Made by a program: the position numbers and the translations under genes. DNA of 24,762 nucleotides from a virus: positions 1-24,762 of the IMG/VR virus record IMGVR_UViG_3300005528_000186; one strand, 5' to 3'. Positions 5,570-12,986 of this stretch are shown in pieces. Under the pieces are notes generated by a model. That model saw only the letters and a list, made by a program, of their open reading frames with translations. It ran no database searches and had not been told where the DNA came from. Within the stretch, counting starts at the first letter, position 1; each line of letters begins with the position of its first letter.

Positions 5570-6067
5570 TTATAACTTGTACATCAGGTCGTTAAGATAG
5601 ATATTTTCATCTTTCACGCCAATGCTTCGCGCCCATGATCGCACATCGAAAGAGGGACAAGCCTTTACCGCAAATTGGTTGTGACCTGCCACCTTTATCT
5701 GTGGATGCTTTGCAATAGTGTTTAATACATACGCTTTCATCGCTTCAAGTTGTTCTGGCGTTCGCGTGTCCTTTGCTTTCTTCATATCCTTGCTCATGCC
5801 ACCAACGTAACACACGTGACGCGCTTTCTGATTAGTACCTACCGCACCATTTGTAACCTCACGCGGTTGAACAATGTTATCACCATCATACGGCACTAAA
5901 TTCTCAACCGTGCCACGCATTTGAATCAAATCGCTATACCCGACCTGCTTCCAACCTCTGCCCTTTGGCGGTGCGGACGTATGCCATGCGCGAATATCTG
6001 CGCCTGTGTGCGATCTGCCTTCAGGTGTTGATGTGCAATGGATGATTAGTAGTTCTAACTCTTTCAT
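5570..6067 (-). CDS. N-acetylmuramoyl-L-alanine amidase (T7-lysozyme-like endolysin)
   Basis: A 165-residue zinc amidase that cuts the MurNAc-L-Ala bond in peptidoglycan. Zinc ligands are His10 (IIHCTST), His129 (AGHNQF) and Cys137 (KACPSFD). Tyr44 (GYSD) and Lys135 match the catalytic Tyr and Lys of T7 lysozyme, with identical spacing from His129 to Lys135 to Cys137. Length is close to T7 lysozyme (about 150). No signal peptide is present, so release depends on the holin encoded just upstream; the two genes share ATGA. T7 lysozyme also inhibits its phage RNA polymerase, but no such polymerase is visible here. Confidence 0.92.
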   Translation of the reverse strand: MKELELLIIHCTSTPEGRSHTGADIRAWHTSAPPKGRGWKQVGYSDLIQMRGTVENLVPYDGDNIVQPREVTNGAVGTNQKARHVCYVGGMSKDMKKAKDTRTPEQLEAMKAYVLNTIAKHPQIKVAGHNQFAVKACPSFDVRSWARSIGVKDENIYLNDLMYKL

Positions 6068-6462
6068 TTACGTTTAATTGCTTCAATTACTTTTTGGAAT
6101 ACACCCTTACCAGTTGCTTTCTTTAGGTTCTCGTCGATGCTCATTAACTCGTTGCCGAGTATAGCCAATGACACAATGCTGCGAACGCTGAATCCAAAAT
6201 CGATCTTAAATACGTTCTCAATCGTATGCGCTAACAGAATCAAAAGAAAGTACACCAACAGTTTTGGGAATACGTCCGCTAACCTACGGCTGCTTATCTT
6301 CTCGCCTACTTTACGCGCTGCCCATACCCCCGTTGCCGTGTCGCATAGCACAGCCATTGCAACTACGAACAACTGACCACTTGCAGGAGCAAAATAAATG
6401 ATTAGCAATTCAGGTAGGTGAATTAACTTCTCACCTAACTTCATTAACCACACGCGTACCAT
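6064..6462 (-). CDS. Phage holin (Phage_holin_4 / toxin-secretion type)
   Basis: A 132-residue membrane protein with about three hydrophobic segments (roughly residues 17-40, 66-85 and 92-106) and a basic C-terminal tail (FQKVIEAIKRK). The pattern CDTATGVWAARKVGEKISSRRL after the first segment is the signature of the phage holin 4 family. It would form the membrane lesion that lets the amidase reach the wall. It is coupled by TAATG to the upstream gene and by ATGA to the amidase gene. Confidence 0.85.
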   Translation of the reverse strand: MVRVWLMKLGEKLIHLPELLIIYFAPASGQLFVVAMAVLCDTATGVWAARKVGEKISSRRLADVFPKLLVYFLLILLAHTIENVFKIDFGFSVRSIVSLAILGNELMSIDENLKKATGKGVFQKVIEAIKRK

Positions 6463-6806
6463 TAGTTGTATTGTAACTGAACGTAAAGTGCTGACTGTGG
6501 TGCGTTAGTGTCACTATCCGCTACACCTGTTGTAGCTGCGATTACGATTGCGGTGCTGAAAAACTGAATTGTTTTACCTGACTCAAAAGGTTGATAAACA
6601 TTTCCCGATGACGGAACGGCAATCGTCAAAACTGGCTTAGTTGTGCCAAGTGTAATATCCGCATCAAAATTGTCAAAGAACTTAACGTAAATAGTATTCT
6701 GATTTGGATTGATGATGTTTAATCCGCGAACGGTTAATCCAGCCACTCCGCACTCTGCAACGCTCAACAATTCTTCTGTTAATGATAGGCTTCTAAAGTT
6801 GTTCAT
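6462..6806 (-). CDS. Small beta-rich virion-type protein
   Basis: A 114-residue protein of predicted beta strands (LTVRGLNIINPNQNTIYVKFFDNF, PVLTIAVPSSGNVYQPF, IQFFSTAIVIAATTGVADSDTNAP). This style, ending with 'STAIVIAATTG-ADSDT', recurs in small proteins found among phage tail genes and resembles a beta-sandwich decoration or tail accessory domain. It is the last gene before the lysis block, joined to the holin by a TAATG overlap. The exact role is unknown. Confidence 0.6.
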   Translation of the reverse strand: MNNFRSLSLTEELLSVAECGVAGLTVRGLNIINPNQNTIYVKFFDNFDADITLGTTKPVLTIAVPSSGNVYQPFESGKTIQFFSTAIVIAATTGVADSDTNAPQSALYVQLQYN

Positions 6807-6824
6807 GATAAATAAGTTTATGTG

Positions 6825-7037
6825 TTAATTGTTAATTCCAAGTATTTGTTTTATCTGTTCGATTTCTTGCGGTGTACAATTAGCAAAGAAGTCAACGACA
6901 CGATTTGTATTTTGTACTGTCGAGTATGGATCATCATAAACCATGTATTCATCTACAAGATTACCCAAATCATCTGTTTCGGTGCATATCCAAGAATCTC
7001 GTCCGTCGCCTTGTAATTTGTATTTGTATGTTTTCAT
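6825..7037 (-). CDS. Hypothetical small acidic protein after the tail fibre gene
   Basis: I do not recognise this 70-residue protein (MKTYKYKLQGDGRDSWICTETDDLGNLVDEYMVYDD...). I start it at the ATG at 7037, 2 bases after the tail fibre stop, instead of an upstream in-frame start at 7100 that would lie inside the fibre gene. The C-terminus (TPQEIEQIKQILGI) is a helix. A role as fibre chaperone or accessory protein is possible from position only. Confidence 0.55.
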   Translation of the reverse strand: MKTYKYKLQGDGRDSWICTETDDLGNLVDEYMVYDDPYSTVQNTNRVVDFFANCTPQEIEQIKQILGINN

Positions 7038-7039
7038 AA

Positions 7040-8797
7040 TTAAGATCGTTTGAAGGTTAATACAGCGCGATAAATTACACCAACTGGATTCGTTGCCCAA
7101 ACTGGATTTGTTACCCTTAAAGTAAAAAAGTCAGAAGCACCTATTGCAATGTTCAGTCCCGTTATTGTTGTATTGGTAGTAACTGTTGCGCTTCCTCCAT
7201 TTGCAGCGGTTGTGCCTATTGAAGTTGTTGTGTTTTGAGTGGTGTTGCGCAATTCAAATGTAACAAGCTCACCAGTTCCCGCTGTTGTGTTACCATAAGT
7301 CATAATTGTGGCTGCTACAATAGTAACTGCATAGCCAAAATTAAAATCATTATTCGTGTCAGTATTTCCCGCTGTTGGTGATATACCAGAATTTAAGAAA
7401 TGCCAAACTGAACTATCCGCTGCAGGTGCTGCACCACCATGTAAACAAAGGAATGTAAAATATGCATCGTCTAATGTTATCTTACTATTTAGCTGCGTCT
7501 GAATAGCTGATGTAACGCCTTTCACATATGACAACTCTGTAAGGCTTGGATAAGTCGCAGTTGTCAAACTTGTGATCGTGCTACCAGTCGAGTTAAATGC
7601 AGCTATCTCGTTATTTGTTCCCGTACCTGTTACGGGATTTGTAAGCGTTGCCTGTTTACCGTTTAGCTGTGTTTGTATAGCTGATGTCGTACCCTTAACG
7701 TAAGACAATTCTGTCAAACTTGGATATGTCGTAGTATTCAACGATCCAACCGTTCCAGATGTTGCCCAGTACGTTATCTGATTAGCCGTTCCCGTACCTG
7801 TTACTGCATTTGGTAGAATTGTGTTAATGCTTTTAGCCGACCACAACTGTGACGATGAATTGTAAGCCAAAAGATCATTATTCACAGGTGGAACTGTAAT
7901 CAAATCCACATTGTGAATTTCATCAAGTTCGTAACCGTTTTGACAACGGACATAAATCTGCCCGTTACCCGCATTTGCCCTTTCAACTATTCCAACATAC
8001 ACCAAATGATCAGGAGCGTAAGGCTTGACGTTTGTCAAACCTCCAAATGTCGATGCACTAAGATAAAGCGTGTCACCTGCCGAGTATGCAGCCGTGTTAA
8101 CGCCCACTATTGCACCCTGAATAATAATATACCCTTCCGCACCTATTCCAATCGTAGAATCGTAAACTATCCCGATTGTTTTGGATGATGTGGCGTCCGC
8201 GTCTGCCCGTGCTAATTTAACGGACATCTTGTTGCCACTTGATCCAAAAGCGTACACTACCTGCCCTTTGGTAATTACAGAACCTTCCGCATTGTGAACG
8301 TATGCTAACAGATGCGCACTTGTCAATCCTATCGCTTGGAAATTAGTACCGTCATAAACGATTATAATTTCCTGATTCGCTTTGATGTCACCTGATTCAA
8401 GTGGAACGATGCTATTCTTGTAAATATTAACCGCACCGAGTGAGTTAATATTGATAGTTGATCCGTTATCGTTGACACTGGTAAATTTAATCGCGTAAAC
8501 ATCGCCAGTTGTATAGGCTGAAACGCCTGAAATGGTTGTCGTATAAACACCTGCGGAAACCTGCGTAGCTGTTCCATGCAACAAACCACTTGCACCACCC
8601 GTGCCGATAGGCATATAGTCCAAATTAGACCATGTGTCCGTGCCGTTAGCTATTTTGAACTTACGCTGATCTGTAGCACCGTAATACTGATCGGATGTTA
8701 CCAGTATTCGCTTTGCAGAATAGACCGTCGAATCCGCTGCCCATTGCGCTGCGGTCTTAACGACTATCTGACTATCTATGTTGACTGTTACTGCCAT
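7040..8797 (-). CDS. Tail fibre / receptor-binding-type protein with internal repeats
   Basis: A 585-residue Gly/Thr/Ser-rich beta protein. The N-terminus (MAVTVNIDSQIVVKTAAQWAADSTVY) resembles fibre attachment regions in other phages. Residues 329-381 and 387-439 are two imperfect copies of one unit, each ending YPSLTELSYVKG-TSAIQTQLN-K, a repeat known from phage fibre and collar proteins. After it comes a distinct C-terminal domain (about 450-585) that could bind the receptor. It overlaps the upstream gene by 10 bases. It most likely forms a host-contacting trimeric fibre, but no receptor can be read from the sequence. Confidence 0.75.
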   Translation of the reverse strand: MAVTVNIDSQIVVKTAAQWAADSTVYSAKRILVTSDQYYGATDQRKFKIANGTDTWSNLDYMPIGTGGASGLLHGTATQVSAGVYTTTISGVSAYTTGDVYAIKFTSVNDNGSTININSLGAVNIYKNSIVPLESGDIKANQEIIIVYDGTNFQAIGLTSAHLLAYVHNAEGSVITKGQVVYAFGSSGNKMSVKLARADADATSSKTIGIVYDSTIGIGAEGYIIIQGAIVGVNTAAYSAGDTLYLSASTFGGLTNVKPYAPDHLVYVGIVERANAGNGQIYVRCQNGYELDEIHNVDLITVPPVNNDLLAYNSSSQLWSAKSINTILPNAVTGTGTANQITYWATSGTVGSLNTTTYPSLTELSYVKGTTSAIQTQLNGKQATLTNPVTGTGTNNEIAAFNSTGSTITSLTTATYPSLTELSYVKGVTSAIQTQLNSKITLDDAYFTFLCLHGGAAPAADSSVWHFLNSGISPTAGNTDTNNDFNFGYAVTIVAATIMTYGNTTAGTGELVTFELRNTTQNTTTSIGTTAANGGSATVTTNTTITGLNIAIGASDFFTLRVTNPVWATNPVGVIYRAVLTFKRS

Positions 8798-9453
8798 ACT
8801 ATGTTGATTGTTTCATTATCTAATGTTGCTACCGTCACCGTGTTCTGTAACACGTTATCCACGTACACATTGTAAGTTGTATCGGGAAGTGTTAACGTTC
8901 CACCACTTGCAACCGTTACCGTATAAGTGTTATTGCTATTCTTTACCGTTGCAGATGCGCAAGTTGTAGTGCCTCCACCCTCATTCGGATAAGGCGGTGT
9001 AACAAATGGAATGTTGCATCTGTCATCGCCTTTCGCAACCTCAACCGCAACCGTAAACGTAACACCTGCTAAATTCTTTGGCGAATATTCTACCAACAAA
9101 TCCAAGTTAAATAACGTGTCGCGGTTAATGCGCCACTTGTACGCAGGATGACGAAGTTGTGCGATTATATCTTCCGCTATTTGCACCAAATCAGAATGGC
9201 GTTCCAACTCGTCAATTTCACCGCGTATAACGGAATCAACTAACCAGAAACGAACATCAAATGTAGTGCTGCTAATTCCACGCTGTGCGCTTTCTACATT
9301 GCACCACAATTCAGGAGTGTTCGTAGTACCCGACGCGTAATGCTCCCAAGTATTGCCGTACTTAAAATCATTTATTTGTCGGTGCTGCGTCGCTATCTCC
9401 TGAATGTTTGCGATCAGTTGATTTAACGTCGTTATGTTGCTGTAGCTTGTCAT
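8788..9453 (-). CDS. Neck / tail-terminator-like protein with C-terminal beta domain
   Basis: A 221-residue protein. Residues 1-150 are an alpha/beta domain with ATQHRQINDFKYGNTWEHYASG and later LRHPAYKWRINRDTLFNLDLL, a layout I associate with head-tail or tail-terminator proteins of Bacteroidota phages. After a Pro/Gly linker, residues 155-221 form a beta segment (YTVTVASGGTLTLPDTTYNVYVDN) of a kind often appended to structural proteins in these phages. It follows a connector-like gene, which supports a neck position. Exact function is inferred. Confidence 0.55.
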   Translation of the reverse strand: MTSYSNITTLNQLIANIQEIATQHRQINDFKYGNTWEHYASGTTNTPELWCNVESAQRGISSTTFDVRFWLVDSVIRGEIDELERHSDLVQIAEDIIAQLRHPAYKWRINRDTLFNLDLLVEYSPKNLAGVTFTVAVEVAKGDDRCNIPFVTPPYPNEGGGTTTCASATVKNSNNTYTVTVASGGTLTLPDTTYNVYVDNVLQNTVTVATLDNETINIVWQ

Positions 9454-9526
9454 CGTGCTTCTTCGCTAAGTATTCGATAAACTTTTTAGCGTTCTTTGTC
9501 TTTTTAGAAATCGATTGTGTTTTCAT
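9368..9526 (-). CDS. Small overlapping gene, charged 52-residue protein
   Basis: A short frame bridges two structural genes, overlapping the upstream one by 23 bases and the downstream one by 86. From the ATG at 9526 it reads MKTQSISKKTKNAKKFIEYL, is strongly charged and predicted helical, then ends in a disordered tail. Its middle covers the 50-base gap between its neighbours. The longer version starting at 9622 would lie deep inside the previous gene and looks like out-of-frame sequence there. I do not recognise it; it may be translated by coupling. Confidence 0.4.
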   Translation of the reverse strand: MKTQSISKKTKNAKKFIEYLAKKHDDKLQQHNDVKSTDRKHSGDSDAAPTNK

Positions 9527-10079
9527 CACCTGTTCCGCATGGGTTATAGCCTGATCGATATTTACCCATATAAATACCAACGTTATACTGTTTGTGCTTT
9601 GGTAATACTGTGTCAACTCCATCGCCAGGATCGCCGTATAAAGGATATTGATCTTCGTATTCGATAAGGTAACGCATCAACATATCTGCATCCGTTTGAC
9701 CTTTATCCATGAAGTATTTATACAAACGATCCAATTCCGAAATACTCGCAGGATTAGCGTTATCGCTGTTCATGGTCATAACGCCCTTCTGACGCATCTT
9801 GTAGTTGAACACGTATAAACCATTTCCCAACACGTAAAACTTCATTACAGGGTTAATGTACGTGTTTAATAGCGTTGTGTTTAATTGTGTCAACGTGTTA
9901 TTCTGCACCTGCGTTAACAACTGATCGTACAACGCGCTACCCAATATCGGACGTATGTAGTGACGCTGTGTGTCCCATATCACCTCGCAAAGTTGCTGTT
10001 GATCGTATGTGCTTTCAACGTATGCCAAAAGCCCTTCGTCGTTAGGCTTAAATAATAAAGGCTTATTTATCGTACTCAT
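9504..10079 (-). CDS. Head-tail connector-like protein (DUF6712-type)
   Basis: A 191-residue, mainly helical protein beginning MSTINKPLLFKPNDEGLLAYV and containing HYIRPILGSALYDQLL, then NTYINPVMKFYVLGNGLYVF. This 'I--ILG--LY--L---...' layout resembles connector proteins found just after portal genes in Bacteroidota phages and prophages. Such proteins form the ring below the portal. It starts 2 bases after the portal stop. The family call is from memory of the pattern, so moderate. Confidence 0.6.
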   Translation of the reverse strand: MSTINKPLLFKPNDEGLLAYVESTYDQQQLCEVIWDTQRHYIRPILGSALYDQLLTQVQNNTLTQLNTTLLNTYINPVMKFYVLGNGLYVFNYKMRQKGVMTMNSDNANPASISELDRLYKYFMDKGQTDADMLMRYLIEYEDQYPLYGDPGDGVDTVLPKHKQYNVGIYMGKYRSGYNPCGTGDENTIDF

Positions 10080-10081
10080 AA

Positions 10082-11971
10082 TTAATTTCTTTCTCTAACG
10101 ATTACTTGTCTAAACGTGTGACGGCATTGTGGTTGTGCTACGCCTGTATTCGGGTTTGTGTACCAACCTCCGCGTAAACTCCACACATTACGATCTTCTT
10201 CAATACTCATTTGGTTAATATCCTCACGAGAATAAAGTTTGTTTAATCGCATTAGCTCCACACAAAATGGTCTTGACTTACCACCTGCAACTAACTTCGG
10301 TGCGTTAGCGGATAAATCATAGCGATACATCACTTTCAGATTCTCGGTCTTAGCAGGTTGCTCCTTAATCAACTCTTGACCTTTGTCGGTCAACTCATAC
10401 GCTCCGACCTTATCACCTGCAATCTTCTCTGGTGACCATTTAATGCTCTTATTTTCACGCAAACGATCAATCGTATCTTTTACATCACCGATAGAAACCT
10501 TAGCCACCTTAGCGATGTTTTCGGCAGGAATAAACGGATCTTTACTAAGCAAGTCCAACACAACACGATCTAATGACTTTATTTCTGCCTTTGCAAACGT
10601 CATAAATTCCTGCTCACTTGTTGCTATTTCGTCCGCATCAAAACTCAACACGTCGCGCTCATTCAACACCTCGTATTGATTAGCATCAACACCGTACTTC
10701 ATAAACACCGCAATATTTGCGTCGATTGTTGCTTTATTAAACGCATACGACTGTTTATTCTTTACGCCCAAACGATCAATCACATATTCTGTCAATCGCT
10801 CATCACCCAAGATGCGCTCAATAGTCGCGTCACTCGGCATCCAGTCAACTGATTTAACGCGCTTTAATTTTAACGTGATAGGCAGCCCAATGTCATCCAC
10901 AATCTCATTAATAGCATACTCCAAACAACGCTGACGGCTTATCACGTAGCGGTTGTAGTAACTTTCCTCCATTGTCGCCAACTCGTTACGCTGACCTAAC
11001 GCGCCCTCCGTAGATATTCCCAATAGTAATTTCGGGAACTCGTGTGACGCTAAGATATTGTACTCCGATTGGTCCGCAATTTCTTTGTACAGCGTAGATT
11101 GGTCAGGAACATTAATAGGATCAATTGCAGCAGCCTGTTCGATAGACTGATAAAAGCCTACCATCAATCGCTTACCTTCTGGACTTGTAAAGTTCTTAGT
11201 AAACGACTCGGTAATTTCTTGCTGCTTCTCGTCATCAGGAATATTGCCAAAGAACTTAGCGTTAATCATTGGCGCAAATGACGCGGTGATGTTTGTGTAC
11301 TGAAAATCAGAATACGCAATGTGATTTTCGATCCATGTCAACGCTCCACGATATTGCGGTAATGCGTACACGTATTGGTCAGGATGGTATGCAGCATAAA
11401 AGTAAATCTGTTCACCTTCGCGCTCATTTGGATCGTACCCGTCATAAACTTTATAATCAGGCTCTTTTTCAAAGTTTTTATTCTCGATGCGTTTACCTTG
11501 TTTGATGATGTACCATTTGCGTGTGTAGGCAAATTTGCTCATGTCCGCATTGGTACGCAGGTTAGCAACGTCGATGTGTTCCAATGTCGCTGTGCGCTTA
11601 TTCTTAGACCATTTCACAAGGATCGCAAACATATTATGCACCTCGAAGTCTAAAGCCCAGCGCAATGTTGACTCGTTCAAATCCGTGTCCGCAAATGGCT
11701 GTCTGATTAACTTATCTGCCAATGACTTTTGCGCGACGGTCATATACGCGCCCTTAGCATAGTCCCATCCTGCACCTGCGATGTAATTAACCTTTGCGTT
11801 GATGATTGCAGAATGAAACGAACAACGGCGGTATAAATCAATTAAGTAGTAGGGAAAATCGTTCTTTTCTCCTGACTTAATGAACTCCGAATCTTTGATC
11901 TCAACAAATTCCGGACGCTTTCTGTTGTTCAGTTGCAGCCAGTGAATTTGTGGTTTATTTTGCTCACTCAT
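10082..11971 (-). CDS. Portal protein with C-terminal winged-helix-like and Cys/His regions
   Basis: A 629-residue protein. Residues about 30-420 look like a phage portal (AIINAKVNYIAGAGWDY, PQYRGALTWIENHIAYSDFQYTNI..., GISTEGALGQRNE...MEESYYNRYV): the dodecameric ring through which DNA is packed. Residues about 470-545 resemble a winged helix (IAKVAKVSIGDVKDTIDRLRENKSI followed by AYELTDKGQEL). Residues 570-629 (RPFCVELMRL...WSLRGGWYTNP...QCRHTF) look like the tail end of Mu-F-type minor head proteins. It is longer than a plain portal, so extra domains are fused. It starts by TAATG overlap with the previous gene. The extra domains' roles are inference. Confidence 0.8.
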   Translation of the reverse strand: MSEQNKPQIHWLQLNNRKRPEFVEIKDSEFIKSGEKNDFPYYLIDLYRRCSFHSAIINAKVNYIAGAGWDYAKGAYMTVAQKSLADKLIRQPFADTDLNESTLRWALDFEVHNMFAILVKWSKNKRTATLEHIDVANLRTNADMSKFAYTRKWYIIKQGKRIENKNFEKEPDYKVYDGYDPNEREGEQIYFYAAYHPDQYVYALPQYRGALTWIENHIAYSDFQYTNITASFAPMINAKFFGNIPDDEKQQEITESFTKNFTSPEGKRLMVGFYQSIEQAAAIDPINVPDQSTLYKEIADQSEYNILASHEFPKLLLGISTEGALGQRNELATMEESYYNRYVISRQRCLEYAINEIVDDIGLPITLKLKRVKSVDWMPSDATIERILGDERLTEYVIDRLGVKNKQSYAFNKATIDANIAVFMKYGVDANQYEVLNERDVLSFDADEIATSEQEFMTFAKAEIKSLDRVVLDLLSKDPFIPAENIAKVAKVSIGDVKDTIDRLRENKSIKWSPEKIAGDKVGAYELTDKGQELIKEQPAKTENLKVMYRYDLSANAPKLVAGGKSRPFCVELMRLNKLYSREDINQMSIEEDRNVWSLRGGWYTNPNTGVAQPQCRHTFRQVIVRERN

Positions 11972-12327
11972 TAGTAATGATATTGCGTTGTGTTAGTAGG
12001 CATTTGGTACGCCTGTTCATTTACATCGTTAACTTTCAACTGCCCTTTCTCGACAAGTGACGTAGCTAATGACGGGTTAATGTTGTTGCTGCTCGTTTGC
12101 TCGTATACGTAATACTGATATATCTGTTCCGTTAGCGTTGCCGTTGTTCCTTCAATAAATACAAACGTATCCTTACGGCTATCACTCGCTGATGGCTGTG
12201 CTATCCACGTTACCACCGTCTGATCACCACCTAATAGATAAAACAAATAATATGGATTTGTTAGCGTTGTTTTCTCTGTCAACGTTAACACCAACGTGTT
12301 GGATGCTCCTTTTGTAACTTGCAACAT
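11971..12327 (-). CDS. Hypothetical virion-associated protein upstream of portal
   Basis: A 118-residue beta-rich protein (MLQVTKGASNTLVLTLTEKTTLTNPYYLFYLLGG...). I have an impression of similar small proteins next to structural genes in Bacteroidota phages, but know no function. It is the first gene after the intrinsic terminator at 12362-12391 and carries the leader GTAATTTTA five bases before its ATG. It couples to the portal by TAATG. It may be a head or neck component. Confidence 0.6.
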   Translation of the reverse strand: MLQVTKGASNTLVLTLTEKTTLTNPYYLFYLLGGDQTVVTWIAQPSASDSRKDTFVFIEGTTATLTEQIYQYYVYEQTSSNNINPSLATSLVEKGQLKVNDVNEQAYQMPTNTTQYHY

Positions 12328-12361
12328 AATAATAAAATTACAAAACGAAATTTTGTGTAAT

Positions 12362-12391
12362 AAAAAACGCGCCTACCGTAAGATAGACGCG
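12362..12391 (-). terminator. Intrinsic terminator after the capsid / tail tube genes
   Basis: On the minus strand CGCGTCTATC pairs with GGTAGGCGCG (10 base pairs, two of them G-U) around the loop TTAC, followed directly by six T. It begins 27 bases past the stop of the tail tube gene. It would end or reduce transcription before the portal genes, giving high capsid and tube expression relative to the portal. Confidence 0.85.
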
Positions 12392-12418
12392 CCAAACCAA
12401 ACTATGAACAGAAACAAA

Positions 12419-12928
12419 CTATACTCCTAAAGCAGTCCACAAGTTAGTGACGTGTGGTGCTTTGATCTTTTCCATACCAGTAAAGGTAAGAGTGTAACCG
12501 TTACGATCACCGTATGCAGTACCTGATTCATCAACAGATGATGAACAGAACAAGCCGTTTTCGTAACCAAACACACGAACCTCACCGTTATTGTACTTCA
12601 CGGCAACATGGAATGTACCACCGTGATATTTCTCAACCTCATTTAAGATAGCAGCATTCTTTTCGTTCCATACCCAGTTAACTGTTGGAGCGTACATTGT
12701 TGTGCCATTCTCGCGTGAAGTTGTGCCGCTGTCTGTAGCGGTTGCGGTAGCCTCTTCGCACTGCAAAGTGAACCACCCTGTCAATCCATTGCCCGACAAA
12801 GTTGCTTGACCTGATGTCAACGCAAAGCCTGTCAAGTTAGAATTAAAGGTTTTTACCTTAATCTCTTTGATACCGCCTACGTTGTCACGACAGTCGATAA
12901 CAAAAGATTGATTGATTGAACAACTCAT
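12419..12928 (-). CDS. Probable major tail (tube) protein
   Basis: A 169-residue protein with strand-rich composition and the ending GTAYGDRNGYTLTFTGMEKIKAP, similar in style to tail tube subunits, which commonly end with a 'D-NGY-x-x-TFTG' strand. An internal stretch VNWVWNEKNAAILNEVEKYHGGTFHVAVKYNNGEVRVFGYENGL resembles the tube core helix and strand pair. It lies directly after the major capsid gene and before a strong terminator, consistent with a highly made virion protein. Alternative: a capsid decoration protein. I favour tube because no other gene in the window fits that role. Confidence 0.6.
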   Translation of the reverse strand: MSCSINQSFVIDCRDNVGGIKEIKVKTFNSNLTGFALTSGQATLSGNGLTGWFTLQCEEATATATDSGTTSRENGTTMYAPTVNWVWNEKNAAILNEVEKYHGGTFHVAVKYNNGEVRVFGYENGLFCSSSVDESGTAYGDRNGYTLTFTGMEKIKAPHVTNLWTALGV

Positions 12929-12943
12929 CGTCTAATGTTTTAT

Positions 12944-12977
12944 AAAGCGTGGCAACCTTACGGGGCTGCCACACTTT
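12944..12977 (-). promoter_or_regulatory. 14-base-pair intergenic hairpin after the capsid gene
   Basis: Minus strand: AAAGTGTGGCAGCC pairs with GGTTGCCACGCTTT (two G-U pairs) around a 6-base loop CCGTAA. It starts 9 bases after the capsid stop and ends 15 bases before the next ATG. The U-tract is only UUU, so it is more likely an attenuator, RNA-processing or mRNA-stabilising element than a full terminator. Confidence 0.65.
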
Positions 12978-12986
12978 GATTAATTA

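Noticed and set aside
7040-7100. Longer start for the 70-residue gene, beginning at 7100
   Set aside because: The extra 21 residues lie inside the fibre gene and look like out-of-frame sequence; the ATG at 7037 fits the gene spacing.
8362-8598. 78-residue minus-strand frame inside the fibre gene
   Set aside because: It is fully contained in a well-supported gene in another phase and shows no leader or recognisable domain.
7040-8797. Diversity-generating retroelement target in the fibre gene
   Set aside because: No reverse transcriptase or template repeat is visible in the window, and the internal repeats are ordinary fibre repeats.
9527-9622. Longer start for the small overlapping gene, beginning at 9622
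   Set aside because: It would overlap the connector gene by 119 bases and its added residues look like a shadow of that gene.
12338-12360. Inverted repeat TTACAAAA...TTTTGTGTAA as a third operator
   Set aside because: The arms have a bulge and a wider centre than the two matched palindromes, and the match is mostly A/T; it may only reflect the GTAATTTTA leader.
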